Shown here in pieces: positions 23,917 to 30,370 of a stretch of 31,079 nt of DNA; within the stretch, counting starts at the first letter, position 1; every line of letters starts with the position of its first letter. Both the position numbers and the translations under genes were made by a program. The stretch covers positions 1-31,079 of the IMG/VR virus record IMGVR_UViG_3300025086_000135. The stretch is one strand, 5' to 3'. Under the pieces are notes generated by a model that did no database searches, was not told where the DNA came from, and worked only from the letters and a program-made list of their open reading frames with translations. This DNA comes from a virus.

Positions 23917-24310
23917 CAAATCATTAATAAGAAATTCTAAACAAGTAAAACAAGTTATTGATTTTACTGGTGTTCAAAACGGAAAGATTCATCCTTCTGA
24001 TATTGATGCTGTATTAGAATTTAACAATGATGCTCTTATTTTAATTGAGGTTAAAAGAAAATACAATAGGATTCCTACTGGTCAAAGATTATTATTAGAA
24101 AGAATAAATGATTCTTGGCATAATCAAGAGAAAGCTATTGTGCTTAAAGTAACGCATACTTTTAAAGATGATACAAAAGATATTCCTTTAGAAGAATGTT
24201 CTGTAGAGGTTTGTTACTATAAAGGAAAATGGTCTGAAAGAAGCGGACCTTTATTAGAAGTGTTAAATAAACTAGGAGAATCATGGAATATCAAGAAGTT
24301 GTCTTTTTAG
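23906..24310 (+). CDS. PD-(D/E)XK-type nuclease
   Basis: 134 residues. The nuclease core is visible: SDIDAVLEFN with Asp34, then ALILIEVKRKYNR with Glu48 and Lys50, giving the D-x13-E-x-K arrangement. GQRLLLERINDSW follows as the supporting helix near 59-72. Compact enzymes of this kind act as phage endonucleases, Holliday-junction or VRR-NUC-like enzymes. The exact substrate cannot be read from the sequence. Confidence 0.7.
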   Translation: MPTNKSLIRNSKQVKQVIDFTGVQNGKIHPSDIDAVLEFNNDALILIEVKRKYNRIPTGQRLLLERINDSWHNQEKAIVLKVTHTFKDDTKDIPLEECSVEVCYYKGKWSERSGPLLEVLNKLGESWNIKKLSF

Positions 24311-24358
24311 ATTGGACATTAAACTGTTCTTATGATATTAATGTAAATTATATATACA

Positions 24359-24637
24359 ATGAGCGATAGAAAAAAAATACCAGTTTATTCAGGAGTATTA
24401 AAGTATTTTCCTGATGCTATTATTGAAGTAGCTAAATGTAGTTATGCTGGGAACTATCAGCATAATCCAAATAAACCTTTGCATTGGGATAGGAGTAAAT
24501 CTGGAGATGAATTAGATGCTCTTGCTAGACATTTGCTTGAGGCAGGTACAATAGACTCAGACGGTATTCGTCATAGTGCAAAAGTGGCTTGGAGGGCATT
24601 AGCTAACCTACAAAAAGAGATTGAAAATGAAATTTAA
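24359..24637 (+). CDS. dATP/dGTP diphosphohydrolase-like protein (DUF5664 type)
   Basis: 92 residues, almost wholly one conserved domain: IPVYSGVLKYFPDAIIEVAK at 7-26, NPNKPLHWDRSKSGDELDAL near 37-56, ARHLLEAGTIDSDGIRHSAK and VAWRALANLQKEIE at the end. This pattern is that of the phage domain described as the N-terminal part of dATP/dGTP diphosphohydrolases. It would adjust the deoxynucleotide pool, possibly as part of genome base substitution or simply nucleotide supply. No purZ or modified-base polymerase gene is in the window. Confidence 0.7.
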   Translation: MSDRKKIPVYSGVLKYFPDAIIEVAKCSYAGNYQHNPNKPLHWDRSKSGDELDALARHLLEAGTIDSDGIRHSAKVAWRALANLQKEIENEI

Positions 24638-24670
24638 CAAGTCTTTAACAACATTTAATTAACAAGTTTG

Positions 24671-24678
24671 TATATTAG
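24671..24678 (+). promoter_or_regulatory. Possible host-type -7 box TATATTAG
   Basis: One mismatch to TAnnTTTG in the 56-base gap before the RecE-like gene (ATG at 24694, 15 bases downstream, the same distance as at 20110 and 20578). No good -33 box at the expected place. Confidence 0.35.
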
Positions 24679-24693
24679 CTTAAAATATAAATT

Positions 24694-25458
24694 ATGATAA
24701 AAACATTTGACAATAAAGAGTGGCAAAGAGAAGATATATTAAGTAGAATGTATGATGACGAGTTTTACTACGGTTATCTTGGTTCTAACGCACTTTCTTC
24801 TTCTTCTGCTAAAAAGCTAATACAAAGCCCTAAAGCATACCTTAAATCGCTTAAAATCAATTCTGATGCTCAACCTCTTAGGGATGGTAGGCTTGTACAT
24901 TTATCTGTATTAGAACCACACAAGGTTAAGGACCTTACGATTATCAATGGTTCAAAAGCAACTAAAGCATTTAAAGAGGCTGTTATTGAATTGGGCTCAG
25001 CTAATGTTTATACTAGAAGCGAGTTTAATAATGCAAACTATATTGCTGAAGCTGTTCTTAAATGCAGTGAAGTTACAAGCTTATTGAAAGGTGCTGAGTT
25101 TGAGGTTCCTGAAATAGCTATGATAGATGGATTGCCTTTTAGAGGGAAGGCAGATGTTTTAAATGGCAATGTGGTAATAGACCTAAAAACTACAGGAGAT
25201 ATAACTAGATTTAAATGGAGTGCAAAGAATTTTTCTTATGACCTACAAGCATCGTTATATAAGAAAATGTTTAATGTAGATGCTTTTATATTTGTTGTAG
25301 TAGATAAAGACACTAAGGATATAATGATATGTGATTGTTCAGATAGTTTTATTAGAAATGGATTAGAAAAACTTAATACTGCCATAAGTCAATATAAGTA
25401 TTTCTTTCAAAATGAAATGCCCAATTTGAATAATTACATAACTCATGAAACATTATAG
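24694..25458 (+). CDS. RecE/exonuclease VIII-like PD-(D/E)XK nuclease
   Basis: 254 residues. The motifs of the RecE/DUF3799 nuclease group appear in order: a substrate region LSSSSAKKLIQSPKAYL near 34-50, GRLVHLSVLEP with His69, EVPEIAMIDGLPFRGKADVL with Glu140 and Asp154, VIDLKTTGDI with Asp163 and Lys165, and the YDLQASLY (Q-x3-Y) helix near 182-189. These enzymes chew one DNA strand to expose single-stranded ends for an annealase, here the ERF protein at 20594. The C-terminus ends in a helix (NGLEKLNTAISQYKYFFQ). Confidence 0.8.
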   Translation: MIKTFDNKEWQREDILSRMYDDEFYYGYLGSNALSSSSAKKLIQSPKAYLKSLKINSDAQPLRDGRLVHLSVLEPHKVKDLTIINGSKATKAFKEAVIELGSANVYTRSEFNNANYIAEAVLKCSEVTSLLKGAEFEVPEIAMIDGLPFRGKADVLNGNVVIDLKTTGDITRFKWSAKNFSYDLQASLYKKMFNVDAFIFVVVDKDTKDIMICDCSDSFIRNGLEKLNTAISQYKYFFQNEMPNLNNYITHETL

Positions 25459-25714
25459 GGGCAAAGAGATTAAAGATGAATTTTTTAATATCTCTATGTT
25501 TGATTTAGAAGAGGGAATGTCTATAGATGATTTAAGAGGAATACTAGAAGAATATGCAAACAAGGAATTATACTGGGAATGTGCAGGAATACAGAAAGCA
25601 ATAGACTATATGGGTTTTATGTTACTTACTGTTATGAGCGATAAATTAAATACCAAATCAATAAACTTACAATATGCCAATACCGAAAAAGAGACCACAA
25701 GAAAAAGAGGATGA
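25445..25714 (+). CDS. Small acidic helical protein, unknown function
   Basis: 89 residues, start 14 bases inside the nuclease gene. Acidic (FDLEEGMSIDDLRGILEEYA) with YWECAGIQKAIDYMGF near the middle and a basic end (TEKETTRKRG). It overlaps the next small gene by 41 bases. No family recognised. Confidence 0.6.
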   Translation: MKHYRGKEIKDEFFNISMFDLEEGMSIDDLRGILEEYANKELYWECAGIQKAIDYMGFMLLTVMSDKLNTKSINLQYANTEKETTRKRG

Positions 25715-25811
25715 TTTTATAAGTAGATGTATGTCTGACCCTACTATGAACAAGGATTATCCTAGGAGAGACCAGCGATTAGCTGTATGTATTAACCAAT
25801 TAAAAAAATAA
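25674..25811 (+). CDS. Small conserved phage protein, unknown function
   Basis: 45 residues. The core DDFISRCMSDPTMNKDYP and RRDQRLAVCINQLKK matches a short motif seen in many phage proteins (DFISRCM-D--M-KEFPD--QR-AVC), sometimes at the head of prohead proteases and sometimes alone, as here. The two cysteines are conserved in that motif. Ends 3 bases before the DnaA-like gene. Confidence 0.6.
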   Translation: MPIPKKRPQEKEDDFISRCMSDPTMNKDYPRRDQRLAVCINQLKK

Positions 25812-25814
25812 ATA

Positions 25815-26321
25815 ATGGAATTAAACAAAACAATTCAAACAAAAGAAATTAGAAATTATGTAGAATCTTGTCTTAACTTAAAATTAAATGTTGTAAGTAG
25901 AAAAAGAAGTTATGTATATGCAAGAGCAATATATTTTAAACTATGCAGAGAGCAAACTAAATTAAGTTTAGCAGATATAGCAGGTACAGTAAATATGGAC
26001 CATGCTTCAGCTTTACACGCTATAAATAATGTTTTCCCTAGTGTAATATTTTATGACAAATACCTCAAAGATGTGTATGATGATTTCAGACTTGATAACA
26101 TACATAAAAACGAAAACATATATGAAAATTATGCTAGATTATTAAGAGAAAATACCGCCCTAAAAAATGATTTAAATTCTATAAAGGAAGACGGAGGTTT
26201 AGAAAAAAGATTTATAAAGTTGATAAATAAAATACCTGAAAGCAAAAAAGAAGATGTTTATGTTAAGCTTGGTGCTATAGTGAATATTGTTAGTCTTGCT
26301 CATGAAAGGGAGGCTGTATAA
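25815..26321 (+). CDS. Stand-alone DnaA domain IV-like DNA-binding protein
   Basis: 168 residues. Residues 25-75 look like the DNA-binding domain of the replication initiator DnaA: SRKRSYVYARAIYFKLCREQ, then LSLADIAGTVN and MDHASALHAINNV, corresponding to the DnaA helix-turn-helix and its (R/M)DHxTVxHA signature. There is no ATPase domain. The C-terminal half is a coiled coil (YENYARLLRENTALKNDLNS) and a second helical part. It could recognise DnaA boxes at the phage origin or compete with host DnaA. Near-consensus boxes lie at 27787 and 28175. Confidence 0.7.
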   Translation: MELNKTIQTKEIRNYVESCLNLKLNVVSRKRSYVYARAIYFKLCREQTKLSLADIAGTVNMDHASALHAINNVFPSVIFYDKYLKDVYDDFRLDNIHKNENIYENYARLLRENTALKNDLNSIKEDGGLEKRFIKLINKIPESKKEDVYVKLGAIVNIVSLAHEREAV

Positions 26322-26541
26322 TTTAAAGGCTCAAAGTTGGTGTTTAAAAAAAGGTTACAGAATATATATAATACCTCAAGACAATAAAGGTACTATATGT
26401 AAGATAGGAATAGAACTTGGCGTAAAAAAAGCAATAACAAAAGAAACTTATACTAAAAAAGAAGTTAGTGACGAAATATGGAAACTATATACAAAACTAT
26501 ATAAAAAATGGCTAGAGCAAAACAAAACTCAGCATACATAA
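26302..26541 (+). CDS. Small basic protein, unknown function
   Basis: 79 residues from the ATG at 26302; a TTG five codons earlier is less likely. MKGRLYNLKAQSWCLKKGYR is followed by IYIIPQDNKGTICKIGIELG (a beta hairpin) and a Lys-rich helix with YTKKEVSDEIWKLYTKLY. Overlaps the genes on both sides. The arrangement before the small terminase recurs in related phages; function unknown. Confidence 0.6.
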   Translation: MKGRLYNLKAQSWCLKKGYRIYIIPQDNKGTICKIGIELGVKKAITKETYTKKEVSDEIWKLYTKLYKKWLEQNKTQHT

Positions 26542-26933
26542 AACCTAATGATGGTAGAAAGAATAATGGCAGAAAGAAAGGAGACAAGTATGGACCAAAG
26601 AAACAGTTAATTAAATCGTCTTCACAATTAACTCCAGCTAAGAAAGAGAGAATATCTATTTATGCGTTAAATGCAATGAAAGATGTTTTTGGTAGTGAAG
26701 AAGAAGCTTGGAAAGCGTTAGCAGAACAAGCTAAGGATTCTTTTGCCCATATGAATTTACTATGGCAATATAGATATGGCAAACCTCAAGATGGAAACGA
26801 AGGAAGTTCTAATAAGAAGTTAGATGTACCTGTAATTAATTTCTATGCTTCCACAAATCAAGTAGAAAAACTAGAAGATACTATAGATATAGAATCTGAG
26901 GAAGTTGACGTAGATAAATTAAATGATGAATAA
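26508..26933 (+). CDS. Putative terminase small subunit
   Basis: 141 residues, directly before and overlapping the large terminase gene by 11 bases. A basic N-terminus (NDGRKNNGRKKGDKYGPKK) suggests DNA binding; a helical middle (AMKDVFGSEEEAWKALAEQA, then FAHMNLLWQYRYGKP) matches phage small-terminase-like proteins; the end is acidic. It would recognise the packaging site and recruit the large subunit. A classical helix-turn-helix is not obvious. Confidence 0.65.
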   Translation: MARAKQNSAYIKPNDGRKNNGRKKGDKYGPKKQLIKSSSQLTPAKKERISIYALNAMKDVFGSEEEAWKALAEQAKDSFAHMNLLWQYRYGKPQDGNEGSSNKKLDVPVINFYASTNQVEKLEDTIDIESEEVDVDKLNDE

Positions 26934-28140
26934 CATAAAGCTTAATGATAAATACAGTTCTTTGTTTACTGCTGATAGTAGATATTTTGTGTGTACTGGA
27001 GGCAGAGGTTCTGGTAAATCATTTGGTGTAGCAGTTTTCTTATTGTCGTTGACTTATGAGCAAGGACATAAAGTTTTGTTTACTAGATATACAATGATAT
27101 CTGCACAAACTTCTATTATTCCTGAATTTATAGAGAAAATAGATTTAATGGGTGTAAACGAACATTTTAGAATAACTAAAGATGAAATCATAAATATGAC
27201 CACAGGGAGCTCAATAATATTTAAAGGTATCAGAACATCAAGTGGTAATCAAACTGCCGCCCTGAAGTCTCTAAATGGCGTTACAACCTTTGTTATAGAT
27301 GAAGCAGAAGAGTTAACTGATGAATCTACTTTTGATAAAATTGATTTCTCTGTACGTTCATTAACTAAGCAGAATAGGTGTATACTTATATTAAATCCAA
27401 CAACTAAAGAACATTGGATATATCAAAGATTCTTTCAGAACTCTGGAGTAAATTCTGGCTGGAATGGTTCTACAAATAAAACAACTTACATACATACAAG
27501 TTACAAAGACAATAAAGACAATTTATCTAGTTCTTTCTTAGAACAGATATTTGAAATGAAACTAAAAAGACCAGACAAGTATGAACATCAAATTCTTGGA
27601 GGTTGGTTGTCTTCAGCAGAAGGAGCTATATTTAGAAATTGGAGAGTAGGAGATTATATACAAACAGAGGTTACTTGCTATTGTCAAGATTTTGGATTTT
27701 CAGTAGATTTAACAACTCTTGTAAAAATATCAGTAGACAAAGCTTTAAGTAAATTATATGTAAAAGAGATTTATGGTAAGGCAGGTTTATCCACGACCGA
27801 TATAGCCATGAAGAATAAAATGGAATGTGGAGCAGATTTAATTATATGTGATTCTTCTGAGCCACGTCTTATAAAAGAGATAAAGCAGAAAGCAGATTTA
27901 AACATAAGACCTACAATAAAAAAGAAAGGTAGTATACTTTCTGGTATAGCCTTAATGCAAGACTATGAGATTGTAGTTGATAGGAAGTCTCATGGTATTG
28001 TAAGAGAATTAAATAATTATGTATGGCAAGAAAAGAATACTAAGCCAAACATTGGTTATGAACATTACATAGATGCCATTAGATACGGATTGACATTTCT
28101 TATACAAGGTCAGAACTCTGGCAAGTATGTAATTAGGTAA
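26923..28140 (+). CDS. terL: Terminase large subunit
   Basis: 405 residues. ATPase motifs: Walker A TGGRGSGKS at 25-33, Walker B TFVIDEAEE at 122-130, and the coupling motif LILNPTT at 155-161. The RNase H-like nuclease has CQDFGFSVD with Asp256, LIICDSSEP with Asp310, and EHYIDAIRYG with Asp384. This is the packaging motor that pumps DNA into the procapsid through the portal and cuts genome ends. Two ATGs in tandem (26923, 26926) are possible starts. It lies far downstream of the portal, and near-DnaA-box TTATCCACG occurs within it at 27787. Confidence 0.95.
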   Translation: MMNNIKLNDKYSSLFTADSRYFVCTGGRGSGKSFGVAVFLLSLTYEQGHKVLFTRYTMISAQTSIIPEFIEKIDLMGVNEHFRITKDEIINMTTGSSIIFKGIRTSSGNQTAALKSLNGVTTFVIDEAEELTDESTFDKIDFSVRSLTKQNRCILILNPTTKEHWIYQRFFQNSGVNSGWNGSTNKTTYIHTSYKDNKDNLSSSFLEQIFEMKLKRPDKYEHQILGGWLSSAEGAIFRNWRVGDYIQTEVTCYCQDFGFSVDLTTLVKISVDKALSKLYVKEIYGKAGLSTTDIAMKNKMECGADLIICDSSEPRLIKEIKQKADLNIRPTIKKKGSILSGIALMQDYEIVVDRKSHGIVRELNNYVWQEKNTKPNIGYEHYIDAIRYGLTFLIQGQNSGKYVIR

Positions 28141-28143
28141 TCA

Positions 28144-28261
28144 TTAAACGCAGTAGGTATTTTATAAGGCATGATTATCCACGACTTAATCATTAAACAT
28201 AGTAGGTTTTTTGCCTAATCGTTAAACATAGTAGGTTTTGTAATCATTAAACATAGTAGGT
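28144..28261 (+). repeat. TTAAACATAGTAGGT repeat cluster, four copies after terL
   Basis: Copies at 28144-28158 (TTAAACGCAGTAGGT), 28193-28207, 28222-28236 and 28247-28261 (all three exact). Start-to-start distances are 49, 29 and 25 bases. The surrounding TAATC(A/G) before and TTTT after are partly shared. The first begins 4 bases after the terminase stop, exactly as the copy behind the amidase gene does. Confidence 0.85.
28175..28183 (+). promoter_or_regulatory. Near-consensus DnaA box TTATCCACG
   Basis: One mismatch to TTATCCACA. The same 11 bases TTATCCACGAC also occur at 27787-27797 in terL. The phage encodes a DnaA domain IV-like protein at 25815. Confidence 0.45.
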
Positions 28262-28292
28262 TTTTACTAATGCTTTATTCTTTCTGCTTTTT

Positions 28293-28380
28293 GATATTTC
28301 AAATATCTATTTGTTAATTGCTAGTAGTCAATACAAAATAGTTTTGTTAGTCTCAATTATTTTTTGTATACGCGTACGCG
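28293..28380. promoter_or_regulatory. Three palindromes, candidate operators
   Basis: GATATTT-C-AAATATC at 28293-28307, ACAAAA-TAG-TTTTGT at 28333-28347, and CGCGTACGCG at 28371-28380. All are perfect and their centres are 40 and 36 bases apart. They lie just upstream of the promoter at 28425, where regulator-binding sites would be expected. Confidence 0.55.
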
Positions 28381-28424
28381 CAATTATAATGACAGATTAA
28401 ATATGTTAAACTTTTGTTAATGCT

Positions 28425-28456
28425 TTTGACATGTTAATTATTTGTTTATATATTTG
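28425..28456 (+). promoter_or_regulatory. Strong host-type promoter of the small-gene region
   Basis: TTTG at 28425-28428, exactly 20 bases, TATATTTG at 28449-28456: a full match to the Bacteroidota TTTG-N19-21-TAnnTTTG promoter. The first gene starts at 28521, leaving a leader of about 60 bases. Likely early promoter, active without phage factors. Confidence 0.75.
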
Positions 28457-28520
28457 GGTAAACAAAAAAACAATTACAGAGCGACTTATTTAAAACATAA
28501 ATAATTAATAATTAAACACT

Positions 28521-28685
28521 ATGGAATTAAACGCAAGAGAATTAAGAATAATAATTAATGGATTAAGAAGATTAGAGAGATTAGAAAACCCTACTTCATA
28601 TAATGCAAGTGCTGAAGAGGTTGACATAATAGAGTGTAAAATATTAGATGAATTAAATAATAAAGAACATATAAACAAAAAATAA
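28521..28685 (+). CDS. Small helical protein, first gene of the early cluster
   Basis: 54 residues: MELNARELRIIINGLRRLER, then ENPTSYNASAEEVDIIECK and a basic end. It starts after the leader AAACACT-ATG, which is repeated before the next gene (28692), suggesting a shared translation signal. Two helices, no known motif. Confidence 0.6.
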   Translation: MELNARELRIIINGLRRLERLENPTSYNASAEEVDIIECKILDELNNKEHINKK

Positions 28686-28691
28686 AACACT

Positions 28692-29189
28692 ATGATTAAA
28701 ACATTAAACAAAACAAAATTCTTAATAGACTTCGGGGGTTTTTATGGCTCTATTCATTCCAGTTTTATAGATGACAAGATTCAGTATAATGGAATCAACG
28801 AAGACAATGTTAATTATAAAGAGACTTACAAAGATTATTGTATTGAATATTTAGAATTATTAAATAATATTTTAGATTTAAATTTAGAATTTATCCAAAT
28901 TGAATCACCTAAATTTTACAATTTCACTAATGATAAAATAGAGGCTGAAATTAATGAGAATGACTTTAATAGATTAAAAGACACTTATTTAAATGATAAG
29001 GAATTTATAGATTATATAAACGAAAATAGCAAATCTTATGATGGTTTTATGAGTTTCTATAATGGATTTGATGAAGTTGTAAAAGAAGATGAAATTTTAT
29101 TGCAATATATGTTTAATTACATATTAAAAGAATATAATGATGACATTTATTTAATGGAATCAGACTTTGAAATAATAGAAAATAATTAA
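28692..29189 (+). CDS. Conserved acidic phage/plasmid protein, unknown function
   Basis: 165 residues, AAACACT-ATG start. Very acidic. A pattern LIDFGGFYGSIHSSFIDDKI near 12-31 and IESPKFYNFTNDKIEAEI near 69-86 recurs in uncharacterised proteins of phages and mobile elements in several phyla. The C-terminal half contains YDGFMSFYNGFDEVVKEDEI. Strong acidity and an early-region location would suit a DNA-mimic or antirestriction role, but there is no direct evidence for it. Confidence 0.55.
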   Translation: MIKTLNKTKFLIDFGGFYGSIHSSFIDDKIQYNGINEDNVNYKETYKDYCIEYLELLNNILDLNLEFIQIESPKFYNFTNDKIEAEINENDFNRLKDTYLNDKEFIDYINENSKSYDGFMSFYNGFDEVVKEDEILLQYMFNYILKEYNDDIYLMESDFEIIENN

Positions 29190-29195
29190 TATGAT

Positions 29196-29321
29196 ATGAA
29201 ACAGAAACAATTTAAACATAATTTAAGTAAAACTAAAAGATTGAGTAAACATGAAAGGTATTTACTAGAAAAGAAATTCATGGAAACATTTAACCCATTA
29301 AACATTAGTAATTTAAAATAA
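29196..29321 (+). CDS. Very small basic protein, unknown function
   Basis: 41 residues (starts MKQKQFKHNLSKTKRLSKHE). Lys/Arg/His-rich N-terminus, one helix (HERYLLEKKFMETF), and a NPLNISNLK end. It fits the tandem layout of small genes with 3-10 base gaps. Its 3' end contains CATTAAACATTAGTAA, weakly like the TTAAACATAGTAGG repeat. No family. Confidence 0.5.
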   Translation: MKQKQFKHNLSKTKRLSKHERYLLEKKFMETFNPLNISNLK

Positions 29322-29329
29322 TAAATATA

Positions 29330-29494
29330 ATGATAAATAAAGTAACAAAGGTAGAAGTAATGGATGCCATAGAGTATCTGCACGTTCAGGGTTTCGTTGA
29401 AGAAATGACAACAGATAAAAAATACTACACCGAAATCTTATTAAAAAAAGTAGCGAATGTATATAAAATAAACTTAGGAATTAATTTAAAATAA
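29330..29494 (+). CDS. Small protein, unknown function
   Basis: 54 residues: MINKVTKVEVMDAIEYLHVQ, then GFVEEMTTDKKYYTEILLKK and VANVYKINLGINLK. Starts 8 bases after the previous stop. Possibly a small winged-helix-like or helical-hairpin fold, but nothing decisive. Expression is supported only by its fit in the gene row. Confidence 0.5.
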   Translation: MINKVTKVEVMDAIEYLHVQGFVEEMTTDKKYYTEILLKKVANVYKINLGINLK

Positions 29495-29499
29495 TAAAC

Positions 29500-29688
29500 A
29501 TGAGAGCAAAATATCAAAAAGTAATTGATTTTTACAATGAAACATCACCAAATCAACATCAATATTTTTTACAATTAATATCAAATAACATTACGTTTTT
29601 TAATACGGAAAGTAAAGAATGTTATGAGGTTGACGAAGAGTGGTCAATAAATTTTAATGGGACACAACATCAAATAAATATTAAATAA
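29500..29688 (+). CDS. Small acidic protein, unknown function
   Basis: 62 residues: YQKVIDFYNETSPNQHQYFL, an FFNTESKECYEVDEEWSINF middle and QHQINIK end. Starts 5 bases after the preceding stop. No family recognised. Confidence 0.55.
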   Translation: MRAKYQKVIDFYNETSPNQHQYFLQLISNNITFFNTESKECYEVDEEWSINFNGTQHQINIK

Positions 29689-29711
29689 TATAATTAAACA
29701 TATCAAAAATT

Positions 29712-29924
29712 ATGAACGTAATAAATAGAGCAAATAGACCCATGTTGAAAATGGGAAAGCTATTAAAAGACATATTTAGCCCCAGAGAACCAAAATATTT
29801 CTGGTTAAGAATAAAGAAAAAATTTAGCACAAAAAAAGAAAAAGAAGACTTTATATATAAAACAATAGAGTTTTTAAGTAATGAAATCAAAGTAAATAAA
29901 AATTATTATAACTTAAAACAATAA
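29712..29924 (+). CDS. Small basic protein, unknown function
   Basis: 70 residues, AATT-ATG start. Strongly basic: RANRPMLKMGKLLKDIFSPR, then EPKYFWLRIKKKFSTKKEKE and a helical end. Charge and size would fit nucleic-acid binding, which is inference only. Confidence 0.55.
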   Translation: MNVINRANRPMLKMGKLLKDIFSPREPKYFWLRIKKKFSTKKEKEDFIYKTIEFLSNEIKVNKNYYNLKQ

Positions 29925-29927
29925 ATT

Positions 29928-30040
29928 ATGACACAAGAACGCAAAGTAGAATTAATAGACAATTATTATGAATGGTTTACGGAAAAGAAAAAGAGAACAT
30001 TATTGAAGCTTTAGAAACTACATATAAAGACTATAATTAA
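29928..30040 (+). pseudogene. Small gene apparently split by a -1 frameshift
   Basis: The frame from ATG 29928 reads MTQERKVELIDNYYEWFTEK, then stops early at 30012-30014 after 28 codons. The -1 frame carries on as ENIIEALETTYKDYN to a stop at 30038-30040, which joins smoothly to the first part and fills the space before the next gene. The change of frame falls in an A-rich stretch (GGAAAAGAAAAAGAG, about 29980-29994). Explanations are a real indel, an error in the sequence, or slippage during translation. A separate 22-residue frame from ATG 29972 is a fourth option. Confidence 0.5.
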
Positions 30041-30052
30041 AAATAATAAATC

Positions 30053-30154
30053 ATGAATGAACACACAGACGAAGAAATAGTAGATGTATTATTTAGCGAC
30101 TTCCCAAAAGTAGCTGAACAAATATTAGAATATTTAGATAATATAAACCAATAA
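30053..30154 (+). CDS. Very small acidic protein, unknown function
   Basis: 33 residues (starts MNEHTDEEIVDVLFSDFPKV), acidic and helical. Starts 12 bases after the preceding stop with the usual AT-rich leader. Real mainly by its place in the tandem row. Confidence 0.45.
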   Translation: MNEHTDEEIVDVLFSDFPKVAEQILEYLDNINQ

Positions 30155-30164
30155 ATAAATAATT

Positions 30165-30368
30165 ATGACACACACAAAACAAAAGAAACAATTAACAAGA
30201 ATGCAAGGTTTTTTAATGGATGATTTAAAAAAACTAGAATATCACACAAATGAATTAATTGAAAATATCTATGTAAGCGGACAAAAAGAAAACTTTAAAC
30301 ATGATGTTGAAGAGATTGAAAGGTTTTTTAGTTATTGGAATAACCATATAAAAAATATAAATAAATAA
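30165..30368 (+). CDS. Small helical protein, unknown function
   Basis: 67 residues, AATT-ATG. Starts MTHTKQKKQL; the body is one or two helices (FLMDDLKKLEYHTNELIENI, DVEEIERFFSYWNNHIKN). The next gene also begins MTHT with the same leader, so the two may share an ancestral start region. Confidence 0.55.
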   Translation: MTHTKQKKQLTRMQGFLMDDLKKLEYHTNELIENIYVSGQKENFKHDVEEIERFFSYWNNHIKNINK

Positions 30369-30370
30369 TT

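Larger units (their letters stand above)
28141..28520. other. Non-coding control region, candidate replication origin
   Basis: The longest gene-free stretch of the window (380 bases). In order: four TTAAAC-x-AGTAGGT repeats, a near-DnaA box, three short palindromes spaced about 40 bases apart, and a TTTG-N20-TATATTTG promoter. It is AT-rich apart from the CGCGTACGCG island. Iterated repeats, DnaA box and AT-rich DNA together resemble an origin; the palindromes and promoter resemble an early control region. Either or both is inference. Confidence 0.5.

Noticed and set aside
24283-24369. 28-residue open frame with an AGGAG sequence before it
   Set aside because: It overlaps genes on both sides, has no recognisable content, and Shine-Dalgarno sequences are not used by the neighbouring genes.
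28144-28261. CRISPR array
   Set aside because: The repeat is only 15 bases, spacers vary from 10 to 34 bases, and related copies lie dispersed at two other loci without cas genes.
28692-29189. Anti-CRISPR or antirestriction assignment for the acidic early protein
   Set aside because: Acidity and location are suggestive only, so it is left as unknown function.
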